Assembly: GCF_946222835.1 (NCBI RefSeq)
Contig: NZ_CAMIHD010000004.1
Coordinates: 103,048 to 167,047, forward strand
DNA length: 64,000 nucleotides
Source of the DNA: an uncultured Corynebacterium sp.
GTDB taxonomy: Bacteria > Actinomycetota > Actinomycetes > Mycobacteriales > Mycobacteriaceae
Direction: 5' to 3'
Below are positions 25,617 through 34,070 of this stretch, in pieces; positions within the stretch are counted from its first letter, which is position 1, and the number at the start of each line of letters is the position of its first letter. The notes under the pieces are model-generated. The model worked only from the letters and a program-made list of their open reading frames with translations. It was not told where the DNA came from and did no database searches. The translations under genes and the position numbers were made by a program.

Positions 25617-26972
25617 TTAGTTCTCCGGGTACAGCGCTAGGTACAGGGCCAGCGCTGCGCGCCAATTTTGCGGCTTGAAGCCGGTGGCCTCGATCTTATC
25701 TAGCGCAAACGTCGACTCCTTGGGGCGCGGAGCTTCGGGTCCTGCGATCTCGCGGTATTGCTCAGTACTTACCGGCGTTACCTCGGCTGGATCGTGGCCG
25801 AGCCCGATGAATACCGCCATGGCAATCTCATCGCGGCCCACGGTATCGCCCGAGTTGGACAGGTTATACACGCCGTAGTCCGCACCGGATTCGAGCAGGT
25901 GCACGATGCCCTTGGCTAGGTCCTCGGCAAACGTAGGTCGCCCACGTTGGTCGTGGATGACCTTCGGTTCTACGCCTTTATTGGCTAGCCGACGCATGGT
26001 GGACATGAAATTTTCACCATCGCCAAAGACCCACGAGGTCCGAATGACGTAGTGCTGGGGCGCAGTTTGGGCAGCCGTCTCGCCCGCGGCTTTCGACGCC
26101 CCGTACACACTGAGCGGCGACGGCAACTCCTCCTCGGTGTGGACCTCGCTAGTGCCATCGAAGATATAATCGCTCGAGACATGCACCAGCGTGATCTGGT
26201 TTTCCGCGGCGATGCGCGCCAGCTTTGCGGGCGCTTCCGCGTTAACTGCCCAGGCTGCGGCGCGGTTACTTTCGGCGCCGTTGACATCGTTATACGCCGC
26301 GCAGTTAATGATGGCCGAGTACTGCTTCCAATTCCGCTGTGGAGGGTTGGTGATGTCGAAGTCGGCGTGGGAGCAAAATTCGGCGTCGGCAAGCAGGCGC
26401 TTCAATGCCCGCCCCAGCTGCCCATTCGCGCCCGTGACAAGGATGCGCCGGGCGGGCATCGGGCTCACCTCTTCGAGGCCGGGGTGCTGCTTGTCCTTCT
26501 CCGAAATCTCGGTGGGCTCCAGTGGCCAGTCCACGATGTTGAGGTTTACCGCGGCATAGCGAGCCTCGGCCGACCAATGCTCATTGACCAGGTAACAATA
26601 CGAGGTTTCCTCTAGGGCCTGAAAGCCATTGGCGACGCCCCGCGGCACAAACACCGCAGTCTCCGGACCGACCTCGTGGGTAACGACCTCGCCAAAGCTC
26701 TCCGAGTCCTCGCGTAAATCGCACCACGCGCCGAAGATCTTGCCCTGTGCCACCGAGACCAGTTTGTCCCACGGCTCGGCGTGGAGGCCGCGTGTGGATC
26801 CGGCGTGGTTGTAGGAAATATTGTTCTGCACCGGCTGGAAGCTTGCGAGCTCGGGCACGAGTGCGGCGAGCTTTTCGCGCTGCCAATTCTCCTTGAACCA
26901 GCCGCGGTTATCCCCGTGCACGTCGAGGTCGATGATGAGCAGTCCCGGGATGGCGGTTTCGGTAATACGCAT
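25617..26972 (-). CDS. rmlCD: fused dTDP-4-dehydrorhamnose 3,5-epimerase and reductase
   Basis: A 451-residue bifunctional enzyme. Residues 1-175 are RmlC: FKENWQREK, NNISYNHAGSTRGLHAEPWDK with the catalytic His, and PRGVANGF. From about residue 177 the RmlD reductase begins with ARRILVTGANGQLGRAL, the NAD(P) motif, followed by SSDYIFDG and YGASKAAGE with the catalytic Tyr-Lys pair. The start is ATG at 26972; upstream sequence in the same frame belongs to rmlB. Spacing to rmlB is 2 bp and rmlA follows at once. The fusion couples the last two rhamnose steps and is known in corynebacteria. Confidence 0.93.
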   Translation of the reverse strand: MRITETAIPGLLIIDLDVHGDNRGWFKENWQREKLAALVPELASFQPVQNNISYNHAGSTRGLHAEPWDKLVSVAQGKIFGAWCDLREDSESFGEVVTHEVGPETAVFVPRGVANGFQALEETSYCYLVNEHWSAEARYAAVNLNIVDWPLEPTEISEKDKQHPGLEEVSPMPARRILVTGANGQLGRALKRLLADAEFCSHADFDITNPPQRNWKQYSAIINCAAYNDVNGAESNRAAAWAVNAEAPAKLARIAAENQITLVHVSSDYIFDGTSEVHTEEELPSPLSVYGASKAAGETAAQTAPQHYVIRTSWVFGDGENFMSTMRRLANKGVEPKVIHDQRGRPTFAEDLAKGIVHLLESGADYGVYNLSNSGDTVGRDEIAMAVFIGLGHDPAEVTPVSTEQYREIAGPEAPRPKESTFALDKIEATGFKPQNWRAALALYLALYPEN

Positions 26973-26974
26973 AT

Positions 26975-27979
26975 CTACTGTCCTTGCTGTTTGTAGCGGG
27001 CTTCCACGTCTTCCTTCTCGGTCTTCCACCAGTCTTCGTTGTCGCGGTACCACGCGATGGTGTCTTCGAGGCCGGCGCGGATATCCGTGAAGCGCGGGCT
27101 CCAGTCCAACTCGCGGTGCAGCTTGGTGGCATCCATGGCGTAGCGCTGGTCATGCCCTGGGCGGTCCGCTACGTGCTCATAGAGGGCGCGTCCATCGCGG
27201 GTGTGGCCCATAATTTCGCAGATGAGCTCGATGACCTGCTTATTATTAATATCCTTCTGATCCGCGCCGATATTGTAGGTCTCGCCAATCCGGCCGCGCT
27301 CTAGGATGGCGAGCACTGCCTCGTTGTGGTCATCGACGTGGATCCAATCGCGCACCTGCTCGCCCGTTCCATAGAGCTTGGGGGTGCGCCCGGAGAGGAT
27401 ATTGGTGATCTGACGGGGAATGAACTTCTCGATGTGCTGGTACGGCCCGTAATTATTGGAGCAATTCGAGATGGTTGCGCGCAGCCCAAAAGAACGCACC
27501 CACGCGCGCACCAGGTGGTCAGAAGCTGCCTTGGTGGCAGAGTATGGGCTGGAAGGTGCGTAGGCGGTGTTCTCATTAAACTTGGTCGCTGCCCCGATCT
27601 CAAGGTCGCCGAAAACCTCGTCGGTAGAAACATGGTGGAAGCGAGTATCGTGCTTCCGGCACGCCTCCAACAGGGTGAACGTGCCCATGATATTCGTGTG
27701 GAGGAAGGGCGAGGGGTCACGCAAAGAATTGTCGTTATGAGATTCGGCGGCGAAGTGGACGACAAGATCGGCGGCAGCGACGAGCGGTGCCACGGTGGCG
27801 GGATCGGCGATATCACCCTCCACAAGGTCAATATCCAGATCAGCGAGGTTGGCGCGGTTTCCAGCGTAAGTGAGCTTGTCAAGCACCGTAACGCGGGTAT
27901 CGGGGCACGCCTGGCGCATGAGGCGCACGAAATTGGCGCCGATAAAACCGGCGCCGCCAGTGACGAGCATCGTTTGCAT
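26975..27979 (-). CDS. rmlB: dTDP-glucose 4,6-dehydratase
   Basis: A 334-residue short-chain dehydrogenase-type enzyme. It begins MLVTGGAGFIGANFVR (NAD-binding), has STDEVFGD with the active-site Thr-Asp-Glu, and YSATKAASDHLVRA with the Tyr-Lys pair. It performs step two of dTDP-rhamnose synthesis. The start is ATG at 27979. TACACT (minus strand, 27988-27993) lies 8 nt upstream, so the operon probably begins leaderless here. A longer reading to 28039 has no support. Confidence 0.94.
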   Translation of the reverse strand: MQTMLVTGGAGFIGANFVRLMRQACPDTRVTVLDKLTYAGNRANLADLDIDLVEGDIADPATVAPLVAAADLVVHFAAESHNDNSLRDPSPFLHTNIMGTFTLLEACRKHDTRFHHVSTDEVFGDLEIGAATKFNENTAYAPSSPYSATKAASDHLVRAWVRSFGLRATISNCSNNYGPYQHIEKFIPRQITNILSGRTPKLYGTGEQVRDWIHVDDHNEAVLAILERGRIGETYNIGADQKDINNKQVIELICEIMGHTRDGRALYEHVADRPGHDQRYAMDATKLHRELDWSPRFTDIRAGLEDTIAWYRDNEDWWKTEKEDVEARYKQQGQ

Positions 27980-27987
27980 GGTTATCC

Positions 27988-27993
27988 AGTGTA
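27988..27993 (-). promoter_or_regulatory. -10 element of the rmlB-rmlCD-rmlA operon
   Basis: TACACT on the minus strand, 8 nt before the rmlB ATG. Confidence 0.45.
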
Positions 27994-28043
27994 GGGCAGT
28001 CGGACGGGCTGCTGTGGCAGGCCGCGGGCCCGCGCGCAAGAGG

Positions 28044-29525
28044 TCAGGCCGCGCCCGGGGGAGACGGTGGTGGCGAGGGCGGATCAGTGAGTCTGCGTGC
28101 CGGGGCTTGTTCCGCAGCGGGGTGGTCGTTGACCTTTATCGTGGGCGATAGGCCGCTGGTGTGGGCGGCTCGGTAGCCTACCCTGCCGGTGCCGGGGTCT
28201 CGCTCGGCGTGACCCATTCCGTTGCGGCCATCGCGGTAGTCGTTATTGTCCACGTGGTGTCGGCGGCACAGGAGTGTGAGGTTCTTGAGGTCGGTGGCGC
28301 CGCCGTGAGACCAAGCCTGCAGATGGTGGACATCGCAGTCCTGCCAGGGGCGGTGGCACTCGGGGTGGGTGCAGACAAGCTCGGAGGCCGCGAGAGCGAG
28401 CTTTTGCCAAAGGGAAGCGGTGCGCTTGGTGCGGCCAAGTTCGAGGGGAAAGCCCTTCTCATCCACCGCACAGAAGAAATCATGCTGCGCGGCACCCAAG
28501 CGGAGGAGATCGAGCGGAGAAAGCTCGATGCCGGTGCTGGTGGCGAAGCGGGTATCGCCGCCCATCGCCTCCAGTTCTTCTAAGGTGGTGGCGACGAAGA
28601 AAGAGCCGAGGCCCGCCGAGTTCTTTTGGGTGGCAGAAAGGTAGCTCGACAAGGCAGCGGTCAATTGGTCTGCCATGCGCTGGGCATAAGTGCGGGTATC
28701 ATCCTCGGCGCTGAGATCGGCGCTGCCTTTATTTTTGGCGGGAGCAAAAGCGCTGGCGAGGATGGCGGCCGCAGAGGCGTCGAGGTATCCGGAGATATGC
28801 ACACCGCCGTCAGCATCTTGGCGGGAAATGCTAAAGCGGCGCTTGCGGGTAGCGGCGTGTGGATCGGGTTCGCCGGCAGGATTGAGGGCGTGCTTATTCG
28901 CCTTGCGGATGGCTTTGCGTAGCCACTCGCGTAAGGAATCGAAGGAGCGGCGCTTGGCCTGTTCGAGGGCCTGGTTGCGCAGCTCGCTTGGTCCGGGGAT
29001 GGCGTACTTGCTGAGGCTGCGCAGCTCATTCTCGATGAGATTGAGGACGCGCTCGGGAATGGGTTCTTCTTCGAAGAGCTTCTTGCGGCGCTTCTCCTCT
29101 TCGCGGCGCTCACGGTCAGCGCGGCGGCGGGCTTCTTCCTCGGCCTGTGTGCGTGCAGCGTCATCGGCATCGGGATCAGCAGGTGGGGGAGTGGGCTCCG
29201 GCTCGGGTAGGGGCGCAAAGAGATTCTTGCCATTGCGCAGACGAGCGGCCGCTTCGGCATCGCTAAGACCTAGGCGGGCGGTCAGGTAGTCCTTGGCCTT
29301 TGATGAGCCTACGCGGCGACCAGCATCATCGCGCTCCGCGATGAAAGCGAAGGCAGCGTCAATAGCGGCCTTGTTGCCCAAGGCCCTTTCCAAGTGCTCG
29401 AAATGGGGGTGAAGAAGCTCGAAAGATAGCTCGGAAGGATCCTGCATGAGGTCGCGCAGTTGGGTTAGCCCAGTGGCAACCTGCGCGATGGCGGAGTCTA
29501 TCTCCGCATGCTTGGTGGTCTGCAT
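28044..29525 (-). CDS. HNH endonuclease-domain protein, DUF222/13E12 type
   Basis: A 493-residue protein with the 13E12/DUF222 architecture common in multi-copy actinobacterial families. A long helical N-terminal region contains a charged coiled segment (about residues 120-160, rich in Glu and Arg). The C-terminal HNH nuclease domain reads CTHPECHRPWQDCDVHHLQAW and then LCRRHH, supplying metal and catalytic histidines and zinc-type cysteines. GGGAGG ribosome binding site before ATG 29525. Biological role is unknown; copies are often associated with mobile or repetitive contexts, but no flanking repeats were seen here. Confidence 0.85.
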   Translation of the reverse strand: MQTTKHAEIDSAIAQVATGLTQLRDLMQDPSELSFELLHPHFEHLERALGNKAAIDAAFAFIAERDDAGRRVGSSKAKDYLTARLGLSDAEAAARLRNGKNLFAPLPEPEPTPPPADPDADDAARTQAEEEARRRADRERREEEKRRKKLFEEEPIPERVLNLIENELRSLSKYAIPGPSELRNQALEQAKRRSFDSLREWLRKAIRKANKHALNPAGEPDPHAATRKRRFSISRQDADGGVHISGYLDASAAAILASAFAPAKNKGSADLSAEDDTRTYAQRMADQLTAALSSYLSATQKNSAGLGSFFVATTLEELEAMGGDTRFATSTGIELSPLDLLRLGAAQHDFFCAVDEKGFPLELGRTKRTASLWQKLALAASELVCTHPECHRPWQDCDVHHLQAWSHGGATDLKNLTLLCRRHHVDNNDYRDGRNGMGHAERDPGTGRVGYRAAHTSGLSPTIKVNDHPAAEQAPARRLTDPPSPPPSPPGAA

Positions 29526-29666
29526 GATCCCTCCCTTCTCGTTCGTTTACATGTTCTATTCTACCTAGATAAAACACCCCGTCAACAGGAAAGAAGAGAT
29601 TGGTCAATAGATTAGACATTCCCCAAATAAACGCAGATTAAACCCCGCGAAACGGGGGCGAAACCA

Positions 29667-30992
29667 CTAATTCGGGAATGGGGGAAGGGCCTTTTGGTTG
29701 AGCCAAGCGTCTACGGTGGCGTCGAAAAGCGCGGCATCGGGCGCAGCGGCGCGGAAGGAATTTAGCAACGTGGAAGGCTCCACCACCGAATGCTGGTGCT
29801 CGGTGAGGTAGCTGCGGAGGGTGGTAAAGAAGGCGTCGCCAAGCAGGCGGTGAATGGCGTGCGCGGTCAAGGCGCCACGCTTATATATGCGGTCATCGAA
29901 CATATCGCGCGCCCCCGGATCGGAAACGGTGAGGTTCTGCGCCTTGCGGCCTAGGACGTTGTAGTGGGAACGTGCCGCCTCGCGCGCGGTGGTCTCGCCC
30001 TTGTGCTCGCCCCAAAGCCATTCGCTGTAGCAGGCAAAGCCCTCATTGAGCCAGATATCCTTCCACTCGCCTAGGCCCACGGAATTGCCAAACCACTGGT
30101 GGGAAAGCTCGTGGGCGATGAGGCGCTCGAAGGCGTGGTCTCCCTTCACATGGTTGGATCCAAAGATAGAAAGCCCCTGCGCTTCGAGCGGAATTTCCAG
30201 CTCATCTTCCGTGATGACCACCTGGTAATCCGCAAACGGGTAGGGGCCATAAATGGAGGTAAAGAAGTCCACCATCTCCTGCTGCTGGGCAAATTCATTC
30301 AGCACCCGCTCGCGCAGCGCGGCCGGAGCCCAAGCCCGAGTGGAAGGGCCCAAGGCAAAGCTGGAAAACTCGCCTACCTGCACCGTAGCCAAGTAGGTAG
30401 CCATGGGCTGGCGGGTGCGATAATGCCAGCGCGTGGTGGAGCCGCCCGCCCGGCGGGAAATCAGTTCTCCATTAGACACCACGATGAAGGGATCATCGGC
30501 CGTAATGATGATGTCATAGAGCGCCTTTTCAGACGGCGTATCGTCGCAGGGGAACCAGCTGGGCGCGCCATTGGGCTGGCTAGCCACCAGCGAGCCGGAC
30601 TCGGTTTCCTCCCAACCAATCTCGCCCCAGGTGGTGCGGATTGGACGCGGGCTACCGCCATAGCGAATAACCAGCTCAAACTCCGTACCGGCGGCGATTT
30701 CTGCAGCGAAACGAAGACGCAACTTACCCGAAGACTGGCGGAACTTTGCCACCCGCGGTGCACCCTTCGCGGTCACGCGCCGAGCCACCATCGCCCCGCC
30801 CAAATCCAACGTCAAAGACGTTAAATCAGCGGTCGCTCGGATTGCTAAAACGGCCTCGCCGTGGAGCAAGTTGGGCTCCACGCGGTAGGTGAGATCCAGC
30901 GTGTAGTGGGAAACCTCAAAACCGAGGTTAAAATCCACGCCGGTATAAGGATCAGTGTGGGTACGCGAAAGGGCGGTAGGAAGCAACTTCAT
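29667..30992 (-). CDS. M1-family metallopeptidase
   Basis: A 441-residue zinc aminopeptidase-type protein. The zinc site HELSHQWFGN lies near residues 290-300, with the third ligand glutamate in NEGFACYSEWLW about 20 residues on. The N-terminal beta-rich domain is present with YDIIITADDPF. It lacks the long C-terminal helical domain of PepN (about 850 residues) and resembles the short actinobacterial M1 group. An exopeptidase GAMEN-type motif is altered to EAQGLSIFG. There is no signal peptide, so it is likely cytosolic. Confidence 0.85.
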   Translation of the reverse strand: MKLLPTALSRTHTDPYTGVDFNLGFEVSHYTLDLTYRVEPNLLHGEAVLAIRATADLTSLTLDLGGAMVARRVTAKGAPRVAKFRQSSGKLRLRFAAEIAAGTEFELVIRYGGSPRPIRTTWGEIGWEETESGSLVASQPNGAPSWFPCDDTPSEKALYDIIITADDPFIVVSNGELISRRAGGSTTRWHYRTRQPMATYLATVQVGEFSSFALGPSTRAWAPAALRERVLNEFAQQQEMVDFFTSIYGPYPFADYQVVITEDELEIPLEAQGLSIFGSNHVKGDHAFERLIAHELSHQWFGNSVGLGEWKDIWLNEGFACYSEWLWGEHKGETTAREAARSHYNVLGRKAQNLTVSDPGARDMFDDRIYKRGALTAHAIHRLLGDAFFTTLRSYLTEHQHSVVEPSTLLNSFRAAAPDAALFDATVDAWLNQKALPPFPN

Positions 30993-31037
30993 AATGCTGC
31001 AAGCCTACCGCCCTTTCAGCCGGGGAAAGAAACGAGC

Positions 31038-32117
31038 TTATTTATTGAAAGCGCGCTCGAAGACCGGCCAAGAATCCTTGAGGTCCGCAATCCAGTGCGG
31101 CCAGGAGTGGGTGCCGGTATTGCGGAAGTTATAGGTAGCCGGGATGCCAGCCTGGTCCAGCTTGGCCTTGAAGTTGTGGGTGCAGTAGTTCACGCCAGCT
31201 TCGATGGCACCGCCCTCACCCTGCAGGATAGCGGAGCCGGCCGCGGCCGCCGCAGGGTTAGTGCCCTGAGCCACGTGATAGGAGAAGGTATCTTCCTTGC
31301 CTGCCAGACCGGAGCCGGAAGAGATGTACAGCTCCGTGCCACGCAGCTTTTCGTGGTTCATCATCGCATCGTTATAGCGATTGGTGGGGGAGCCGAAGGG
31401 GCCCCACATCTGCTCCGCGGTAGCGCCACCGCGGTTAACGGTGAGCTCAACGGCCTTGTGCTCTACCGGGTAGGCGGTAGCCGCACAGCCGGCGTAGGAA
31501 CCAACGGCGTCATAGAAGCCTTGGTTGTGCTCTGCCAGCAGCAAGGAGGAGGTAGCGGACATGGACATACCTGCGATGGCGCGATGGTTATCGGCCTTGA
31601 TGTGGCCCTCGATAGCGCCCGGCAGCTCCTTGGTGAGGAAGGTTTCCCACTTCTGTGGGCCCTTCAGATACTGGGAGTTCGGCTCGGATACCCAGTCGGT
31701 GTAGTAGGAGAAGGCGCCAGCCTGCGGGATGACCACGTTAACGTTCTTGGAGTGGTAGAAATCTACGGCATCGGAAAGCTTCAGCCAGTCCATGTCCTGC
31801 TCCGCGCCGCCTGCGCCATTGAGCAGGTAGATGGTTGGGCGGTTCTCATCCGTCGCACGAATGACCGCCAGCGGAATCTTGCGGCCGTTCATGGCCGGGG
31901 AGGTAGCCTGCAGCTTTTCGACGCGCGGATCGTCCTTGTACTTCTGGTACCAGGTCTTCTGCTCCAGATCCGGGGTGACCTCTAGTGGGGCCAGGGTGGA
32001 CTGGGCAGCGTTGCCTGCTACCTGCTGCGGGGTGAGCTGTGCGGCACCCGCCAACGGGGCGCTAGCCAAGCCGGCGCACACGGCGGTGGCGGCAAGGATG
32101 GAGCTAAGACGCTTCAT
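31038..32117 (-). CDS. secreted mycolyltransferase (antigen 85 / Cmt family)
   Basis: A 359-residue exported esterase-fold protein. A signal peptide ends after APLAGAAQ (about residues 1-26). NGAGGAEQDMDW carries the oxyanion region, and the nucleophile is in GMSMSATSS. Mycolyltransferases use it to move corynomycolate from trehalose monomycolate to arabinogalactan, trehalose or proteins. A GTHSWPHW motif near the C terminus supplies the catalytic histidine. It lies 51 bp from a second, longer paralogue on the same strand; the two share roughly the same core, so they are a tandem duplication. GAAAG ribosome binding site. Confidence 0.9.
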   Translation of the reverse strand: MKRLSSILAATAVCAGLASAPLAGAAQLTPQQVAGNAAQSTLAPLEVTPDLEQKTWYQKYKDDPRVEKLQATSPAMNGRKIPLAVIRATDENRPTIYLLNGAGGAEQDMDWLKLSDAVDFYHSKNVNVVIPQAGAFSYYTDWVSEPNSQYLKGPQKWETFLTKELPGAIEGHIKADNHRAIAGMSMSATSSLLLAEHNQGFYDAVGSYAGCAATAYPVEHKAVELTVNRGGATAEQMWGPFGSPTNRYNDAMMNHEKLRGTELYISSGSGLAGKEDTFSYHVAQGTNPAAAAAGSAILQGEGGAIEAGVNYCTHNFKAKLDQAGIPATYNFRNTGTHSWPHWIADLKDSWPVFERAFNK

Positions 32118-32168
32118 AGTGCTTCTTTCCTCTAGTTAATGAACTCGCTGATTATACTTCTGCGCTAC

Positions 32169-33545
32169 TTATTCCGCAGCGCCGGCAGCCTCTGGAGCTT
32201 CGGCTTCCTTGCCCTCGACGAAGTCCTTATCAGGGGACTGGTCAGCGGCGCTCGGGGCGTCCTTGATCTGCGCATCTTCCTGAGCCTGCGGCGCATCGAT
32301 GGAAAGCTCGTTGGGCTTTACTTCCGGCTCGGCCGGAGCTTCTGCGGCGTCCTTGTTAAAGCCACGCTCGAAGGTCTTCCACGAGGAGAAGATGTCATCG
32401 CGCCAGCCCGGCCAGGAGTGGGTGCCGGTATTGCGGAATTTCCAGTCCGCCTTCATACCCTGGGAATCCATCTTGGCCTTGAGATCGTGGGTGCAGGAGC
32501 TCATTGCGGCCTCGATGACGCCGCCCTCCACGATGAGGGTGGACGAGCCCTTAGCGCCCCAGTCATTGGCACCGCCCAAACCACTATTCACGGAGACGTA
32601 GGTCTCGGACGGGCCCAAATTCTTCGGGGTGGCATTGACCAATGCGTCGTTGTACACGTTGTACTCGCTGCCCATAGCGCCCCACATCTGATCGGCCGAG
32701 CCGCCGCCGCGGTTGACGGTCAGCTGGGTGTACAGGCGCGGCAGCGGGCGGGAAGTAGCCGCGCAGCCGGAGAAGGAGCCCACCGCGTTGTAGAAGCCCG
32801 GGTTATGCTCCGCCAAGAGCAGGGAAGAGGTAGCGGACATGGACATGCCGGCGATGCCGCGCTTGCCACTGCCTCCGATATGATCCTCTAGAGCGCCTGG
32901 CAGCTCCTTAGTCAGGAAGGTCTCCCACTTCTGTGGGCCCTTGAGGTAGCCGGCATCCGGCGAAGAAACCCAGTCAGTGTAGTAGGAGAAGGCACCGGCC
33001 TGTGGGATGACCACATTGACGTCCTTGGACGTGTAGAAATCCACCATGTCCTGCACGCCCTCTTGCTCTGGGTTGACGTCGCGCTTCGCGGTGGCGGTGA
33101 TCCAGTCCATGCCTTGCTCTGCGCCGCCCGCGCCGTTGAGCAGGTACAGGGTGGGGCGCTTCTTTTCAAAGTTGCCGTCCGGGGAGATGACGGCAAGCGG
33201 GACCTCACGGCCGCCCATGGCGGCAGAGGTAGCCGTCATGACCTTGACGTGGTTGCCGTAGTGGTTGCCCTGGGCGCTCTTGTGGCCGAAGGCATAACCC
33301 TTCCACTTGTCCTTATCCTTCAGCCCGGCAATATCTACCACGCGGTTTTCACCCTCAGTGGTGATGGCGTAGTTGATATTTTCCGGATCTGCCGAGTCAG
33401 TGAGGTTTACCTCGCGGATGGTGGATGGGGTGGCGTCACCCTGGATCTCGGCCGGCTCGACGGCGGAGGCAATAGGGGCGGAGAGGACTCCGGCCGCAAT
33501 GGCGATGCCTGCGACGCTGGAGCCGATAGAGCGCAAAGTATGCAT
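32169..33545 (-). CDS. secreted mycolyltransferase with acidic C-terminal extension
   Basis: A 458-residue paralogue of the preceding enzyme. Signal peptide MHTLRS...ASAVEP (cleavage near residue 28-29); NGAGGAEQGMDW; nucleophile in GMSMSATSS; catalytic His in GTHSWPGW. Compared with its neighbour it has an additional N-terminal segment (about residues 30-95) and a C-terminal tail of about 60 residues rich in Glu, Asp, Ala and Pro. The tail has no membrane segment and could reach the cell surface or contact cargo. This is the first gene of the pair on the minus strand; GAGGAAG ribosome binding site. Confidence 0.9.
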   Translation of the reverse strand: MHTLRSIGSSVAGIAIAAGVLSAPIASAVEPAEIQGDATPSTIREVNLTDSADPENINYAITTEGENRVVDIAGLKDKDKWKGYAFGHKSAQGNHYGNHVKVMTATSAAMGGREVPLAVISPDGNFEKKRPTLYLLNGAGGAEQGMDWITATAKRDVNPEQEGVQDMVDFYTSKDVNVVIPQAGAFSYYTDWVSSPDAGYLKGPQKWETFLTKELPGALEDHIGGSGKRGIAGMSMSATSSLLLAEHNPGFYNAVGSFSGCAATSRPLPRLYTQLTVNRGGGSADQMWGAMGSEYNVYNDALVNATPKNLGPSETYVSVNSGLGGANDWGAKGSSTLIVEGGVIEAAMSSCTHDLKAKMDSQGMKADWKFRNTGTHSWPGWRDDIFSSWKTFERGFNKDAAEAPAEPEVKPNELSIDAPQAQEDAQIKDAPSAADQSPDKDFVEGKEAEAPEAAGAAE

Positions 33546-33805
33546 ATTTTTAGCTTCCTCGAGTTAAGAGAATCTTCTCAGTAGGTATCGTTCCGTAAAG
33601 CGTGAGTGTTAGCAAGACTCAGTGTTCAAATAACCCCTTAAATTTAGCAAAGCCTGTGATGTATGTGGTCTATGTGTCATAATTCTGAACGCAGCGCTCA
33701 TGTAACGGCGGCGCTACAATTCCCGTTAGTTCTAAACGTGTGAATAGTGCGGTCCCATCCGCGGGCCCCATCCCTCGCTCTAGGCAAAAGACAGAAAGAA
33801 GAAAA
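33546..33805. promoter_or_regulatory. divergent region between mycolyltransferase and porin-like peptide
   Basis: 260 bp without another gene. On the plus strand TACAAT (33715-33720) is the best -10 for the peptide and would give a leader of about 80 nt; CATAAT (33678-33683) is a second candidate. TGTGATGTATGT (33652-33663) resembles a half GlxR site. Minus-strand reading frames here are not credible. Confidence 0.4.
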
Positions 33806-33916
33806 ATGAACGTTTTCGATTCCATCCTCGTATCTATCAACGAAGTTCTGGGCCAGTTCCTGCACATGGGCTCCTCCATGTCCTCCAACGCTGCCCTGGC
33901 TCTCGGCCTGTTCTAA
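33806..33916 (+). CDS. 36-residue porin-like peptide (PorA/PorH type)
   Basis: A short gene from ATG 33806 to TAA at 33914-33916, preceded by a purine-rich AGAAAGAAG and followed at once by a strong terminator, so it is a genuine monocistronic gene. The product MNVFDSILVS...LALGLF has no signal peptide and alternates hydrophobic and polar residues as an amphipathic helix, with a serine-rich centre (MGSSMSSN, residues 21-28). Corynebacterial channel proteins PorA and PorH are 40-57 residues, lack signal peptides and are O-mycoloylated on serine by a mycolyltransferase. Two mycolyltransferases are divergently encoded next door. Identity as a porin is inferred from size, composition and setting, not from residue identity. 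Confidence 0.65.
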   Translation: MNVFDSILVSINEVLGQFLHMGSSMSSNAALALGLF

Positions 33917-33931
33917 AACACCGAGCCCATA

Positions 33932-33985
33932 GCCCTGCATGGCGTCGCGCGCTTGCCGACGCCACCGTGCAGGGCCTTTGTGCGT
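33932..33985 (+). terminator. terminator after the porin-like peptide
   Basis: GCCCTGCATGGCGTCG (33932-33947) pairs with a 3'-arm at 33957-33975 with a 3-nt bulge, followed by CTTTGTGCGTTTT. The right arm also contains one copy of the recurring 12-mer (33951-33962). Confidence 0.8.
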
Positions 33986-34057
33986 TTTACCCCCGAAGCG
34001 TGGGGTACACGGGCAAAAGAGTGTGACCCAATGCGCGACATGGAGGGGAAAGTTACG

Positions 34058-34063
34058 TATCCT
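34058..34063 (+). promoter_or_regulatory. -10 element of lpd
   Basis: TATCCT ends 7 nt before the GTG start at 34071, without a ribosome binding site between them. Confidence 0.5.
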
Positions 34064-34070
34064 GTAGGGC

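Noticed and set aside
33670..33940. Minus-strand ORFs over the porin-like peptide
   Set aside because: They lack promoters and ribosome binding sites, and cross the peptide gene that has a start, stop and terminator in place.
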